A DNA stretch of 64,000 nt from contig JAOULX010000003.1 in the NCBI GenBank assembly GCA_029881795.1, positions 235,589 to 299,588 of the forward strand. Reading direction: 5' to 3'. This document shows positions 17,554 to 26,701 of this stretch, in pieces. Position 1 is the first letter of the stretch. Every line of letters starts with the position of its first letter. The stretch is from Gammaproteobacteria bacterium (GTDB taxonomy: Bacteria; Pseudomonadota; Gammaproteobacteria; SZUA-229). A program made the translations under genes and the position numbers. The notes beneath the pieces are model-generated. The model was not told the origin of the DNA and ran no database searches. It saw only the letters and a list, made by a program, of their open reading frames with translations.

Positions 17554-18381
17554 TTAGCAGGCTTTTAATAAATAAAGCTGAACGTTAACAGGAGTCGACA
17601 GAGTCTGCAAATTTTCGATCGACTGGCGGCATTTTTCATCGGCCTGCCAGTAATACGGGGTCATTTGCAGTAAGGATATAATCGATTCCTGATTGGTTAA
17701 GTCTAAATTAAACTGACAAGCAAGACTGTTGATTAGTTCAAAATTCGGCGCCACTTTTTCAAGAAAGCGCTGAGGCTGATGCGGCGTGACGGTCTGGTAA
17801 ATGAGTTCGCGTAAGTTCTGTAAATGATTGCTGCCAGCAACCGCCAGCAATACCAGCCCGCCAGGTTTTAACAGCCGGTGTATTTCTTGCCAGTCTGCCG
17901 GGGCGAAAATATTTAGAATCAGATCGAGCTGGCCAGAGACAAAAGGCTGGCTTTTGGCAGCAGCAACAAACCAGTCGATAGTGGGGTGGTGGCGGGCTGC
18001 GAGTTTAAGCGCCTGTTTGGAAATGTCGGTGCCGTAACAGACGGTATTGCCGCTGTTGAGCCGGTGTTTTAGCGATGCCAGGTAATAACCTTCGCCGCAA
18101 CCGATATCGAGGATATGCGCTAACTGATCGGTCTGTTGTGTAATAAGCTGACAGATACTATCTGCCACCGGTTGGTAGTGGCCCTGACTGAGAAAGCGCC
18201 AGCGTGCATTAAGCATCTGACTGTCATCACCGGGACTCAGGGATTTTTTCTGGTTAGCCAGCAACAGGTTGCAATAACCCTGCTTGGCAATGTCAAAATG
18301 GTGATGGTTATCGCATAGCCATTTGTTTTCTTGCCGCCGTAAACTCAGTTGGCAGACCGGACACTGGACGATGTGATTCAT
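17554..18381 (-). CDS. rlmA: 23S rRNA guanine-N1 methyltransferase RlmA
   Basis: A 275-residue SAM-dependent methyltransferase. The N-terminal zinc site is visible as CPVC near residue 8 and C-x3-HH near 24-29, followed by FDIAKQGYCNLL and the RlmA-typical PGDDSQMLNARWRFLSQGHY. The SAM loop is ILDIGCGEGYYL. E. coli RlmA methylates G745 in helix 35 of 23S rRNA. Length is close to E. coli (269). The gene is followed closely by the FKBP gene and is divergent from the DegQ-like protease gene. Confidence 0.92.
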   Translation of the reverse strand: MNHIVQCPVCQLSLRRQENKWLCDNHHHFDIAKQGYCNLLLANQKKSLSPGDDSQMLNARWRFLSQGHYQPVADSICQLITQQTDQLAHILDIGCGEGYYLASLKHRLNSGNTVCYGTDISKQALKLAARHHPTIDWFVAAAKSQPFVSGQLDLILNIFAPADWQEIHRLLKPGGLVLLAVAGSNHLQNLRELIYQTVTPHQPQRFLEKVAPNFELINSLACQFNLDLTNQESIISLLQMTPYYWQADEKCRQSIENLQTLSTPVNVQLYLLKAC

Positions 18382-18512
18382 GATGACTTGAATTTAATGA
18401 CCAAAACCACATTATAAAGCAGAACACTATTTTATTCAGTTCTGTCAGGGAACGTCAGCATTAACTGGCTGTCGGAGTAACAGGCAGAGATTGTAGAGGA
18501 TAAAAAACAACC

Positions 18513-19883
18513 ATGTTTAAGTTAATAAAAATATCAGCTTTATTTTTTGTTTATCTGGGAGTGGCGAATGCGGCCTTGCCGGCGCTGGTCGAGGGTGAGG
18601 CGATGCCATCGCTGGCACCCATGGTAAACCGGGTCAAGCCCGGTGTGGTTAATATTGCCACCAGCAGTACTCAGCGTACTGCGCAGTCTAATCCTCTGTT
18701 GAACGATCCATTTTTCAGATATTTCTTTGGTGTGCCTCAGCACCAGCAGCAACAACAGGAGTCGAGACCACAGAGTCTGGGTACGGGCGTTATTGTTGAT
18801 GCTGCTAAAGGTCTGATAATTACAAATCATCATGTCATAAAAGGGGCTGATAAAATTCATGTCACGCTGAATGACGGCCGCGAAGTAGAGGCAGAATTGC
18901 TAGGAGCGGATGCAGATGTCGATGTGGCTTTATTAAAAATAAAAGCGGATAAGCTGACGGCGCTGGAGATGGCAGACTCGGATAAATTAAAAGTCGGTGA
19001 TTTTGTTGTCGCGGTGGGTAATCCCTTTGGGCTTAATCAGACCGTAACATCCGGCATTGTCAGTGCGCTGGGCAGAAGTGATCTGGGAATTGAAGATTAT
19101 GAAAACTTTATTCAGACCGATGCATCAATAAATCCCGGTAATTCAGGTGGCGCTCTGGTTGACCTTAATGGTCATTTAATCGGCATGAATACCGCAATTT
19201 TGGCGCCGGGCGGTGGTGGTGGTAATGTTGGGATTGGGTTTGCGATTCCGATAAACATGGTCAGACAGATCGTAGAGCAGCTGATCGAGTTTGGAGAGGT
19301 TCGGCGTGGTCGTCTGGGTATTTCAATTCAAAATCTGAGCTCAGAGCTGGCTCAGGCTTTCGGTATCCCGTTAAATAAGGGTGTGGTGATCGCCGATGTC
19401 GATGAGGGTTCGCCGGCTGATAAAGCCGGTGTTGAAGTGGGTGATGTTTTAATAGAAGTTAATCATCAAAAAATCAGAAATGCCTCAGAATTACGCAACA
19501 TAATCGGCATGATACGGGTTGGCGTTGAGGTTGATCTTAAAGTGTTACGCGATCGCCGTGAGAAATCTTTAACGGCAACAATAAAAGAAAATCATCAGCA
19601 AAAAACAGATGGTCAGCGCTATAGTAAACGCCTCGCCGGTGCCTTGCTTGGAGTGATAAAGGATGACAGTCATACTAAAAAAACCTATGTCTTTATTCAT
19701 GATGTTAAACGGGGTAGTCCGGCCTGGTATGGACGCTTGCGTAAAGATGATTTGATTTTGTCGGTTAATAAACGCAGGGTTAGTAATTTAGAGGAGCTGT
19801 CTGAGGCAATCGCCAATGCAGACAGTCCGCTTTTACTGAATATTCAGCGGGGCCGAGAGGCTTTGTTCATATTGTTGAAGTAA
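18513..19883 (+). CDS. degQ: DegQ/DegP-type periplasmic serine protease
   Basis: A 456-residue HtrA protease and chaperone. It has a signal peptide (1-20), a trypsin-like domain with catalytic His107 (TNHHVIKG), Asp137 (DVDVALLKI) and Ser211 (GNSGGALVD), and two PDZ domains (about 270-360 and 370-450). It degrades misfolded envelope proteins. The Q-rich LA-type loop (residues 77-83) is short, more like DegQ or MucD than DegP. The last 51 bp overlap the end of the convergent GGDEF/EAL gene on the other strand, so the two transcripts can interfere or form antisense pairs at their 3' ends. Confidence 0.93.
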   Translation: MFKLIKISALFFVYLGVANAALPALVEGEAMPSLAPMVNRVKPGVVNIATSSTQRTAQSNPLLNDPFFRYFFGVPQHQQQQQESRPQSLGTGVIVDAAKGLIITNHHVIKGADKIHVTLNDGREVEAELLGADADVDVALLKIKADKLTALEMADSDKLKVGDFVVAVGNPFGLNQTVTSGIVSALGRSDLGIEDYENFIQTDASINPGNSGGALVDLNGHLIGMNTAILAPGGGGGNVGIGFAIPINMVRQIVEQLIEFGEVRRGRLGISIQNLSSELAQAFGIPLNKGVVIADVDEGSPADKAGVEVGDVLIEVNHQKIRNASELRNIIGMIRVGVEVDLKVLRDRREKSLTATIKENHQQKTDGQRYSKRLAGALLGVIKDDSHTKKTYVFIHDVKRGSPAWYGRLRKDDLILSVNKRRVSNLEELSEAIANADSPLLLNIQRGREALFILLK

Positions 19884-21944
19884 GTCTCTGGGGCGTGAGA
19901 TATAAAAACCCTGGGCATAATCAATGCCCAGGGTTTTTAAGGCATTATGTGTGTACTGGTCTTCCACACTTTCAGCGATAGTCTGGATGCCGAGAATATT
20001 GGTAATGTCACGGATTGCACTGACCAGTGCGCTGTCAACAGCGTCCTCAGTCAGATTGTGCATAAATCGACCGTCGATTTTAAGAAAATCAATAGGTAGA
20101 TTTTTTATATAGGAAAAAGAACTTAAGCTGTTACAAAAATTATCCAGTGAAAAATGTACGCCGAGTGCGGACAGCCGCTGCATAAATTCAGTAGCATGAA
20201 CAATATTACTGGCAACGGTATTTTCTGAAATTTCAAAACAAATCTTCTGTGCAGGAACCGCTGATTGTTTAAGGTAATTAAAAACATCATCTATAAAGCT
20301 GCTGTCACTGAGAGATTGTGATGAAATATTGATGCAGCTGAGTCTGATGTTATCTTCATTCAGCGGGTCTTCTGAGTCGCTTAGTCTGAGCAATGCATGT
20401 TGAATAACCCAGCGGTCAATATCCGCCATCATATGGTGACGCTGTGCTGTGTTGATAAAATCGCTGGCCTTAATAATTGTACCGTCTTTTGTAGACATGC
20501 GTAGCAGCAGCTCCTGATGAATATGCTGTTCACAAGAGTCATCCAGCGGTGCAATCGTCTGAGTGTAAAGCTGTAGTAAGTCATGATCCAGCGCATGTTT
20601 TATTTGTTCAACCCAGTCACATTCAGACTGTCTTTTTAATGCCAGGCCATGATCCTTGTTGATAAAGTTGACTTGGTTACGGCCTGACTGTTTGGCAGAG
20701 TAACAGGCCGAGTCGACTGTGCTGATAACATCATCCAGTGTGCCAGAATGCTGATCGATGACCATAACGCCGATGCTGGCGCCGATATGAAATGTTTTGT
20801 TATCCCATTCAAAGCGGTGAGATTTAACGGCAAGGCGGATCCGCTCGGTAACTGTTTTGGCATGATCAATATCGCAGTTTTTAAGCACTAAGCCAAATTC
20901 ATCACCGCCTAAACGACCGACGATGTCGCGCTCTTTTGTATGTGACTTTATATGTGCGCTGATCTGCTTCAGTAAGGCATCGCCTGCCAGATGCCCGCAG
21001 CTGTCATTGACTGTTTTAAACTGGTCAAGATCGATATAACACATGATGTGTGTGTCAGAAGAATCGGCAATATCAGTTAAGGTACGCGACAGTTGACGTT
21101 CAAATTCAGCGCGGTTAAACAGACCGGTTAAAGCATCGTGCTTGGCCTGAAATAGTATTTGTTCAGACATGTATTGCAGGTCTGAAATATCATGAATGAC
21201 CAGCACGGTCCCGCTAAAATTGCCGGCGCTATCCTCGATTGGTGAAGTGAAGATATCGACAGGGGATAAAAAACCGCTGGCCTGGTGTTTTATCAACAGT
21301 TCCGGTGAGTGATTGTTGTCGGCAGATTTTTGTTTGAAATTAGTTGTAGCGGCTTTAACGCTTATACCATTGGTATCTTCCAGCGTGAGGATTTCGCTAA
21401 GTTTTTTCTCCAGTACGTCACTGGCCTGAATGCCAAGCATTAATTCCGCCGAGCTATTTAGGTAATCAATATAACCGTTGTGATCAATGCTGATGATGCC
21501 GTCATTAATCGCTTCCAGTGTGAAGCAGGCTTTATGGTGTTCAAAAGGCAGGTCGCTGCTGACGATTGCAATTTTAGCAATCTCGAAAGTATCTGCTGCT
21601 AGGTCTGCTGCTAGCGTATTGATAATTAGCCCCAGCGTCATCTGCTGCTGACTGATTTGGCAGGGGCTGAGCAGGGCTGTGACGTAGGTGGTTTGCTGGC
21701 GGCCGTTAAGTTCGAGCTGGAATTGCTGGTTACCCTGTTGTGAGAGTAAATGATGCATATTGCTGGGTACTACAGCGTTCAGCGATTGTTTGTTATCGCA
21801 ATCCAGTAACTGACAGAGCGGTTGATTCATCCATAACTGGCCGTTGTAACAAATAAAGGCGGCTTCATTAAAGTTAGACAGCAGAGCTTCGATCTGTAAA
21901 TTTAGCGAGTTATGAGGAACTGTTTTGTCCGTAAAATGACTCAT
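19833..21944 (-). CDS. PAS-GGDEF-EAL cyclic-di-GMP protein with altered EAL active site
   Basis: A 703-residue cytoplasmic protein: a weak N-terminal PAS-like region, a PAS domain (about 140-255), GGDEF (about 260-425) and EAL (about 445-690). The diguanylate cyclase motif GGDEF at 346-350 is intact, so it may make c-di-GMP. In the EAL half the signature reads ELL (478-480) and the metal-binding DDFG loop reads DNFC (601-604), which replaces the second aspartate; the downstream LKID and IAESVE are kept. Phosphodiesterase activity is therefore doubtful and the domain may be regulatory. It has no membrane segment. Its 3' end overlaps the protease gene on the opposite strand. Confidence 0.9.
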   Translation of the reverse strand: MSHFTDKTVPHNSLNLQIEALLSNFNEAAFICYNGQLWMNQPLCQLLDCDNKQSLNAVVPSNMHHLLSQQGNQQFQLELNGRQQTTYVTALLSPCQISQQQMTLGLIINTLAADLAADTFEIAKIAIVSSDLPFEHHKACFTLEAINDGIISIDHNGYIDYLNSSAELMLGIQASDVLEKKLSEILTLEDTNGISVKAATTNFKQKSADNNHSPELLIKHQASGFLSPVDIFTSPIEDSAGNFSGTVLVIHDISDLQYMSEQILFQAKHDALTGLFNRAEFERQLSRTLTDIADSSDTHIMCYIDLDQFKTVNDSCGHLAGDALLKQISAHIKSHTKERDIVGRLGGDEFGLVLKNCDIDHAKTVTERIRLAVKSHRFEWDNKTFHIGASIGVMVIDQHSGTLDDVISTVDSACYSAKQSGRNQVNFINKDHGLALKRQSECDWVEQIKHALDHDLLQLYTQTIAPLDDSCEQHIHQELLLRMSTKDGTIIKASDFINTAQRHHMMADIDRWVIQHALLRLSDSEDPLNEDNIRLSCINISSQSLSDSSFIDDVFNYLKQSAVPAQKICFEISENTVASNIVHATEFMQRLSALGVHFSLDNFCNSLSSFSYIKNLPIDFLKIDGRFMHNLTEDAVDSALVSAIRDITNILGIQTIAESVEDQYTHNALKTLGIDYAQGFYISRPRDLLQQYEQSLSAPLNIQ

Positions 21945-22069
21945 TGCCTGCGAATATCCTTAATCGGCACAGCGTTGCGGTATTTATAGTACTGAGGTAA
22001 GCGGGCAGGTTAAAGACTGTTGGTCGAAAAGTCGAATAATTAGTGTAAAGTATTCCGACGTTTACCTGC

Positions 22070-22504
22070 TTAACTACCGGGTGGTGTGTTTTCACTGACC
22101 CAACGGTCGCCCGTACTGGTGTTTTCCTTTTTCCAGAACGGCGCGCGGTGCTTGAGTTCTTCGATCAGGTAACGGCAAGCGGCAAACGAGGCATCACGAT
22201 GAGCTGACCAGGCAGCAGTCAGGACAATGCTGTCATTGGGCTGAATATCCCCGACCCGATGAATAATTAAACAATCCAGTAGTGGCCATTTTTCACTGGC
22301 TTCATCACAAATTTTTTGCAGAAACTGCTCAGTCATGCCGGGATAATGCTCCAGCGTCATTTTTGCAACAACATCGCCTTCATTAAAATCGCGCATGCTG
22401 CCGACAAAATTACAGCAGGCGCCATATTTTCCAGGCGCAAGGTTTTGTTGATAGCGATTGAGCTCATGCCAGGGGTCAAAATTATCCTGACGAAGCTCGA
22501 TCAT
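22070..22504 (-). CDS. moaE: molybdopterin synthase catalytic subunit
   Basis: A 144-residue MoaE. Family residues are present: GACCNFVGSMRDFNEG, LEHYPGMTEQ, HRVGDIQPND, and the active-site region LKHRAPFWKKE with the lysines that contact the MoaD tail and the pterin. With thiocarboxylated MoaD it inserts two sulfurs into precursor Z (cPMP) to make molybdopterin. Its ATG overlaps the moaD stop (ATGA), so the two are translationally coupled. moaC is divergent 90 bp upstream of moaD. Confidence 0.95.
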   Translation of the reverse strand: MIELRQDNFDPWHELNRYQQNLAPGKYGACCNFVGSMRDFNEGDVVAKMTLEHYPGMTEQFLQKICDEASEKWPLLDCLIIHRVGDIQPNDSIVLTAAWSAHRDASFAACRYLIEELKHRAPFWKKENTSTGDRWVSENTPPGS

Positions 22505-22740
22505 TGTTGGCCGCCGGTAACTGGCGGGAAAAAGGCCACTTCGTCGCCGTCGTTAACCAGTGTGTTTGGTTCTACGTATTCCATGTTGATGGCGCACAAG
22601 ATATTAGCCGGCATGCTGGGTTGCGAACTGGCTTGTTGCCAGACTTGTAGTGCTGTCGGCGCATTGTCACAGCTGATGCTGAGATCTGACTGGCCGATTT
22701 GCTCGCGTAAGCTAGCAAAAAATTTAACATTGATTTTCAT
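22501..22740 (-). CDS. moaD: molybdopterin synthase sulfur carrier subunit with C-terminal extension
   Basis: A 79-residue ubiquitin-like sulfur carrier: MKINVKFFASLREQIGQS at the start and NDGDEVAFFPPVTGG near the end. In MoaD the C-terminal Gly-Gly is adenylated by MoeB and becomes a thiocarboxylate. Here the frame continues through two Gln codons after the Gly-Gly before a TGA that overlaps the moaE start. The mature tail would need removal of those residues, or the stop position reflects a sequence change. No peptidase for this is evident in the neighbourhood apart from the unrelated HEACH protein at 13992. Confidence 0.92.
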   Translation of the reverse strand: MKINVKFFASLREQIGQSDLSISCDNAPTALQVWQQASSQPSMPANILCAINMEYVEPNTLVNDGDEVAFFPPVTGGQQ

Positions 22741-22851
22741 AGTAAAGTCTTGTCACTGACTGCTGTCATTGAGAACAGTGCTGATTATAGCAGGTGTGAA
22801 TTGCGATTTGACTAGGATAAAATAGCCGTTTACTAGCCAGGATATATCACT

Positions 22852-23334
22852 ATGAGTGACTTGACCCATTTTAACGCCGCTGGCGATGCGCATATGGTAG
22901 ATGTCGGAGAAAAAAATAGCACTCGCCGTATTGCAGTGGCTGAAGGTGTTATCACCATGTTACCGGAAACACTGGCATTGATTGACAATGGTCAGCATAA
23001 AAAGGGGGATGTGTTGGGAATTGCGCGTATTGCAGCCATTATGGCGGCAAAAAAAACCCCGGATATTATTCCTTTGTGTCACCCGATCGCACTGACCCAC
23101 GTAGACGTCAGACTGCAAAGTAACGGTGTCGATCATGTGCATTGTGAAGTCACCACTGAAACGGTTGGCGTGACCGGTGTTGAAATGGAGGCGCTGACCG
23201 CAGTGCAGGCCGCATTACTGACTATTTATGACATGTGTAAAGCGGTTGATCGTGGCATGGAAATGGGTGGAGTGCGCTTAATTCACAAGTCCGGTGGTAA
23301 ATCAGGGAACTGGCAGCGAGAAATAACAGACTGA
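22852..23334 (+). CDS. moaC: cyclic pyranopterin monophosphate synthase
   Basis: The 160-residue MoaC shows the family motifs [44 protein letters not shown] and IGG-like [13 protein letters not shown]. It rearranges the MoaA product into cyclic pyranopterin monophosphate in molybdenum cofactor synthesis. It is divergent from moaD-moaE with a short shared promoter region; I do not see a molybdenum-cofactor riboswitch in the 111-bp gap. moaA is not in the window. The cofactor implies one or more molybdoenzymes elsewhere. Confidence 0.95.
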   Translation: MSDLTHFNAAGDAHMVDVGEKNSTRRIAVAEGVITMLPETLALIDNGQHKKGDVLGIARIAAIMAAKKTPDIIPLCHPIALTHVDVRLQSNGVDHVHCEVTTETVGVTGVEMEALTAVQAALLTIYDMCKAVDRGMEMGGVRLIHKSGGKSGNWQREITD

Positions 23335-23580
23335 GTGACGATCAGTCAAGCGGGATGGTCAGGGTTGTCAGGAAATATTATCACACCAAGCCGCCATGGC
23401 TTGGCTGAGCTATCCGCCTGAGCCATCTGCTAGAGGGGGGGGGTAATTTAAACCGCCGCTCGAAGTTTATTGCGCACTGCTCAAGCTGTTATAAAGCCTT
23501 ATCATTTTCCCGTGTTATATACCCGAAGTAGCATCGCTTAATGAAGGTCTAGACGTCGGCTACATAGAGGATGAAAAGTC
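23335..23580. other. intergenic region with hairpin and G9 run
   Basis: The gap after moaC holds a CCAAGCC/GGCTTGG hairpin (23386-23392 and 23398-23404) without a T run and a run of nine G at 23435-23443, which is a slippage-prone tract outside any recognised gene. I see no coding sequence here. Confidence 0.5.
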
Positions 23581-24699
23581 TTAGCCCTGAGAGAGCAGTG
23601 AACGTAAATCAATGACAGCAGCATTGGCGCGTGAAATGTAATTGGCCATGACCAACGAATGGTTAGCAAAAAAACCAAAACCACTGCCATTTAATATGAC
23701 CGGGCTCCAAACTTCTTCCTGAGTGGCATCGAGTTCACGCACAATCTGCCGCAAACTAACCAGGGCGTTTTTCTTTTTCAGGATTTCAGCAAAGTCGATT
23801 TCAACAGCTTTGCAGAGGTGGCTTAAAGCCCAGGCAGCGCCACGTGCTTCGTAAAAAATATCATCAATCTGGTCCCAGTCAGTTTTAAGGTGTAGCTCTT
23901 TTAATGCTGGCATGGATTGCTGTGCAGCGGAGTCACCGGCCAGGTCTGTGTTTAATCGATCCTGACCCACACTAGCGCTGAGACGCTGCGATAAACTGCC
24001 GAGTCGCTTTTCGACCAAGGCCAGCCAATCACTGAGGTTGTCAGCACGGGAATAGAACTGTGCTCCCTGATCTTCTGATAAGCGTTCCAGATAGTGGTAC
24101 ATCGCTTTTAGTCCGCTGCGGTATTCGGTTTCTGTGGCCGGTAGCCACCAGGAATCATTACTGTAGTTAAACTGTGGCTCTGCAATGATTAGGTCGGGGT
24201 CTTCTACCGATTGTGATTGAGAACGGCTGATATCATTGCGCAGGGCGCGTGACATATCGCGTACCTGTACCAGTGCACCAAACTCCCAGTTGGGTATGTT
24301 GTCCATAAAAACGCCGGGTGGAAAAACGTCATTACTAAGATAGCCGCCGGTTTTATTGAGTAAAGTTTCCATGATGTGGGTTAAAGCGGCAGCGGTGGTA
24401 TAACCGTTTACTACCTTGCTGCCATCGCCGCTGGCTTGTTCCAGTGCGTTGCTGCGGACATTAAACGGTCCCGGTTCATTATCCCAGATATAAGCTGTGA
24501 TGCTTATGATCACGATAAATACCAGCAGCAGACCCGGAAGCAGACCGAGTTTGAAGCGAATATTTTTCATCGATGACAGATCCTGTGCGGGCATCCTAAA
24601 CAGCCCTGGCAGCTTAAGCAGAGCGCGCGCAGCTGATTTGAATAAGTCGAATAATTTAAAGAACAGGTTGCTAATATTCATATCAGTTTGATTATCCAT
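23581..24699 (-). CDS. DUF2333 family membrane-anchored protein
   Basis: A 372-residue protein with one transmembrane segment (about 52-70) and a long periplasmic domain. The features GYTTAAALTHIMETLLNKTGGYLSNDVFPPG and MDNIPNWEFGALVQVRDMSRALRNDISRSQSQS are characteristic of DUF2333 (PF10095), a family found next to housekeeping genes in gammaproteobacteria and of unknown function. The conserved stretch near NYSNDSWWLPATETEYR is also present. It is divergent from mutY, so the start at 24699 leaves 95 bp for both promoters. Confidence 0.9.
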   Translation of the reverse strand: MDNQTDMNISNLFFKLFDLFKSAARALLKLPGLFRMPAQDLSSMKNIRFKLGLLPGLLLVFIVIISITAYIWDNEPGPFNVRSNALEQASGDGSKVVNGYTTAAALTHIMETLLNKTGGYLSNDVFPPGVFMDNIPNWEFGALVQVRDMSRALRNDISRSQSQSVEDPDLIIAEPQFNYSNDSWWLPATETEYRSGLKAMYHYLERLSEDQGAQFYSRADNLSDWLALVEKRLGSLSQRLSASVGQDRLNTDLAGDSAAQQSMPALKELHLKTDWDQIDDIFYEARGAAWALSHLCKAVEIDFAEILKKKNALVSLRQIVRELDATQEEVWSPVILNGSGFGFFANHSLVMANYISRANAAVIDLRSLLSQG

Positions 24700-24794
24700 A
24701 ATTAGGAAAATTGTTAACCTGAGCTTAGTCAGGTCATAAGCCGATCGCTTTGGTGTATGCTACCGCATTTCCAGTGTCGATAAAATAAAAGCTG

Positions 24795-25847
24795 ATGAGT
24801 GATGATTTATTTTCAAACCGGTTATTAGCATGGTTTGATCAATATGGTCGCAAAGACCTGCCATGGCAATCGCCACGAACGGCCTATCGGGTCTGGGTGT
24901 CCGAGATTATGCTGCAGCAAACTCAGGTTGTTACCGTGATTGATTACTTTAATCGTTTTATGCAGCGCTTTGATAGTCTGCAAAGCCTGGCGGCTGCGAG
25001 CGAAGATGAAGTACTGCATTACTGGTCAGGGCTTGGGTATTATGCGCGCTGTCGAAACCTGCACCGAACTGCGCGTTTGTTAATAGAACAAGGACTGGAA
25101 GAACTACCGGCGGATCGTGATGCTCTGCAGGCGCTGCCAGGAATCGGGCGTTCGACCGCAGCAGCGATTCTGGCCCAGGTCTGGAATCAGCCACAAGCCA
25201 TACTCGATGGCAATGTCAAAAGAGTGCTGAGCCGGCATCAGCAAATAAGCGGCTGGAGCGGTAGCAGCGCGGTATTAAAACAACTCTGGTCAGTGGCTGA
25301 GTCACTGACCCCTGAACAGCGCGTGGCAGATTATACGCAGGCAATTATGGATTTAGGCGCGACTGTGTGTAAGCGCTCTAAACCATCGTGTCAGCAGTGT
25401 CCGTTGGCAGCAGATTGTCTGGCTTTAAAAAATAATTGCGTGGCAGAGTTGCCGACACCAAAGAAAAAGAAAACCTTGCCGCAGAAAGCGCGGCGATTTT
25501 TAATTATAAAAAATCAGTTGCAGCAGGTATTGCTGGAAAAGCGACCGCCATCTGGAATCTGGGGCAGTCTGTGGAGTTTTCCTGAGCTAGAGCCAGAAGA
25601 TGATATTAAAGCCTGTTGTCGACAGCAGCTTGGTATCAATGTGAAGGTGATAAAAGAACTGCCGCTGATCAGGCACAGTTTCAGTCACTACCAGCTGTTA
25701 ATTACCCCGACTCTGTTAGAGCTTGTCTGTGAAGATGATAAGATTAAGGAATCGAATGACAGCCACTGGTATCACAAAGACCAGTCGCATAATCTGGGAT
25801 TAGCAGCTCCGGTTAATGCGATAATTAACTCAATATATTTAAAATGA
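24795..25847 (+). CDS. mutY: A/G-specific adenine DNA glycosylase MutY
   Basis: A 350-residue repair enzyme that removes A opposite 8-oxoG. It contains [11 protein letters not shown] with the catalytic Glu, the helix-hairpin-helix [12 protein letters not shown], the catalytic Asp in [11 protein letters not shown], and the [4Fe-4S] ligands C-x6-C-x2-C-x5-C in [17 protein letters not shown]. The C-terminal NUDIX-like domain that reads 8-oxoG is present (about 235-345). The stop overlaps the ATG of a short leader for yggX; mutY-yggX is a conserved oxidative-damage operon. Confidence 0.96.
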   Translation: MSDDLFSNRLLAWFDQYGRKDLPWQSPRTAYRVWVSEIMLQQTQVVTVIDYFNRFMQRFDSLQSLAAASEDEVLHYWSGLGYYARCRNLHRTARLLIEQGLEELPADRDALQALPGIGRSTAAAILAQVWNQPQAILDGNVKRVLSRHQQISGWSGSSAVLKQLWSVAESLTPEQRVADYTQAIMDLGATVCKRSKPSCQQCPLAADCLALKNNCVAELPTPKKKKTLPQKARRFLIIKNQLQQVLLEKRPPSGIWGSLWSFPELEPEDDIKACCRQQLGINVKVIKELPLIRHSFSHYQLLITPTLLELVCEDDKIKESNDSHWYHKDQSHNLGLAAPVNAIINSIYLK

Positions 25848-25864
25848 ATAAGCGGAGAACAGAC

Positions 25865-26137
25865 ATGACGCGAACGGTGCAGTGCGTAAAGCTGGGAATA
25901 GAAGCCGAAGGATTAGAGAAAGCGCCTTACCCTGGCGAGATGGGTTTAAAAATTTTTAATGAAGTCTCGAAACAGGCCTGGCAAATGTGGATTGAGCGAC
26001 AAACAATGTTGATGAATGAAAATCGTTTGTCACCGATTGATCCCAAAGCAAAACAATTTCTTAAAGATGAAATGGACAAGTTTTTATTTACCGGTGAAGA
26101 AGGTGCAGCGATTGATGGTTATGTCGCACCCAAGTAG
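25865..26137 (+). CDS. yggX: oxidative damage protection protein YggX (Fe(II)-trafficking)
   Basis: A 90-residue protein almost the same length as E. coli YggX (91). [11 protein letters not shown], the APYPGEMG loop with its neighbouring helix, and [24 protein letters not shown] are typical. It protects iron-sulfur clusters and helps traffic iron. I chose the ATG at 25865, preceded by CGGAGAAC; a frame from 25844 overlaps the mutY stop and adds seven residues not seen in the family. It is transcribed with mutY and ends at a strong terminator. Confidence 0.94.
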   Translation: MTRTVQCVKLGIEAEGLEKAPYPGEMGLKIFNEVSKQAWQMWIERQTMLMNENRLSPIDPKAKQFLKDEMDKFLFTGEEGAAIDGYVAPK

Positions 26138-26152
26138 TGGCTGCAATAAATG

Positions 26153-26209
26153 CTTTCCTCAGTCATAAAAAAAGCCCCGTTAAGGGGCTTTTTTTATGAC
26201 TGAGGAAAG
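26153..26209. terminator. bidirectional terminator inside a 26-bp perfect inverted repeat
   Basis: The arms at 26153-26178 and 26184-26209 are perfect reverse complements over 26 bp around a 5-nt loop (GTTAA). The core is a GC stem GCCCC/GGGGC flanked by A7 and T7 runs, so it can end yggX transcripts and the convergent HU-like gene. The extra outer arm (CTTTCCTCAGTCAT and its complement) is longer than a terminator needs. Confidence 0.92.
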
Positions 26210-26213
26210 GTGA

Positions 26214-26609
26214 TTATTTCTCGGCCATTTCTTTGAGTTTTTTAAGTGGTCTGACTTTAACCAAAGTGCGAGCCGGTTTGGCTGCTACGTCCATTAACTC
26301 TCCGGGTTTAAACGGATTGGGAACGTTTTTGCGCGCTTTGGTCGCCGGCTTGCGAACAGTGATCACTTTCATCAGTCCGGGAATTACAAATTCGCCACAG
26401 GCGCGTTTTTTGATGTGACGTTCTGTCAGGTCAGATAATTCATCAAGCACAGCGGCTACTTGTTTGCGACTCAGTTCGGTGTTTTCTGCGATTTCGCTGA
26501 GTATGGCTGTTTTAGAAAAACGTTCTTTGATTGCAGGCAGCTTCTTTTCAGGTGCCGCTGAAGTCTTTTTAGTGACTTTCTTCTTTGCAGCTTTCTTTTT
26601 AACAGCCAT
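26214..26609 (-). CDS. HU-family DNA-binding protein with lysine-rich N-terminal tail
   Basis: A 131-residue basic protein. Residues 1-30 are a K/A-rich tail (MAVKKKAAKKKVTKK) and the rest is an HU/IHF fold: FSKTAILSEIAENTELSRKQVAAVLDELSDL, then FVIPGLMKVITVRKPATKARKNVPNPFKPGE, where the PNPFKPGE segment is in the DNA-binding arm. Such extended HU-like proteins compact DNA and are found beside normal HU in many gammaproteobacteria. The gene stands alone, sharing its terminator with yggX. Confidence 0.9.
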   Translation of the reverse strand: MAVKKKAAKKKVTKKTSAAPEKKLPAIKERFSKTAILSEIAENTELSRKQVAAVLDELSDLTERHIKKRACGEFVIPGLMKVITVRKPATKARKNVPNPFKPGELMDVAAKPARTLVKVRPLKKLKEMAEK

Positions 26610-26701
26610 GTAATGTCTCCTAGTGGGTATTTGCCGTAGCGGATAAAGGTAGGTAATCTAAGGGTTAAATTCTTAATCTTTTTGATGATGATTGCAAGCG
26701 T

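Noticed and set aside
22741..22851. Molybdenum-cofactor riboswitch before moaC
   Set aside because: The gap between moaD and moaC is short and shows no multi-stem structure of that class.
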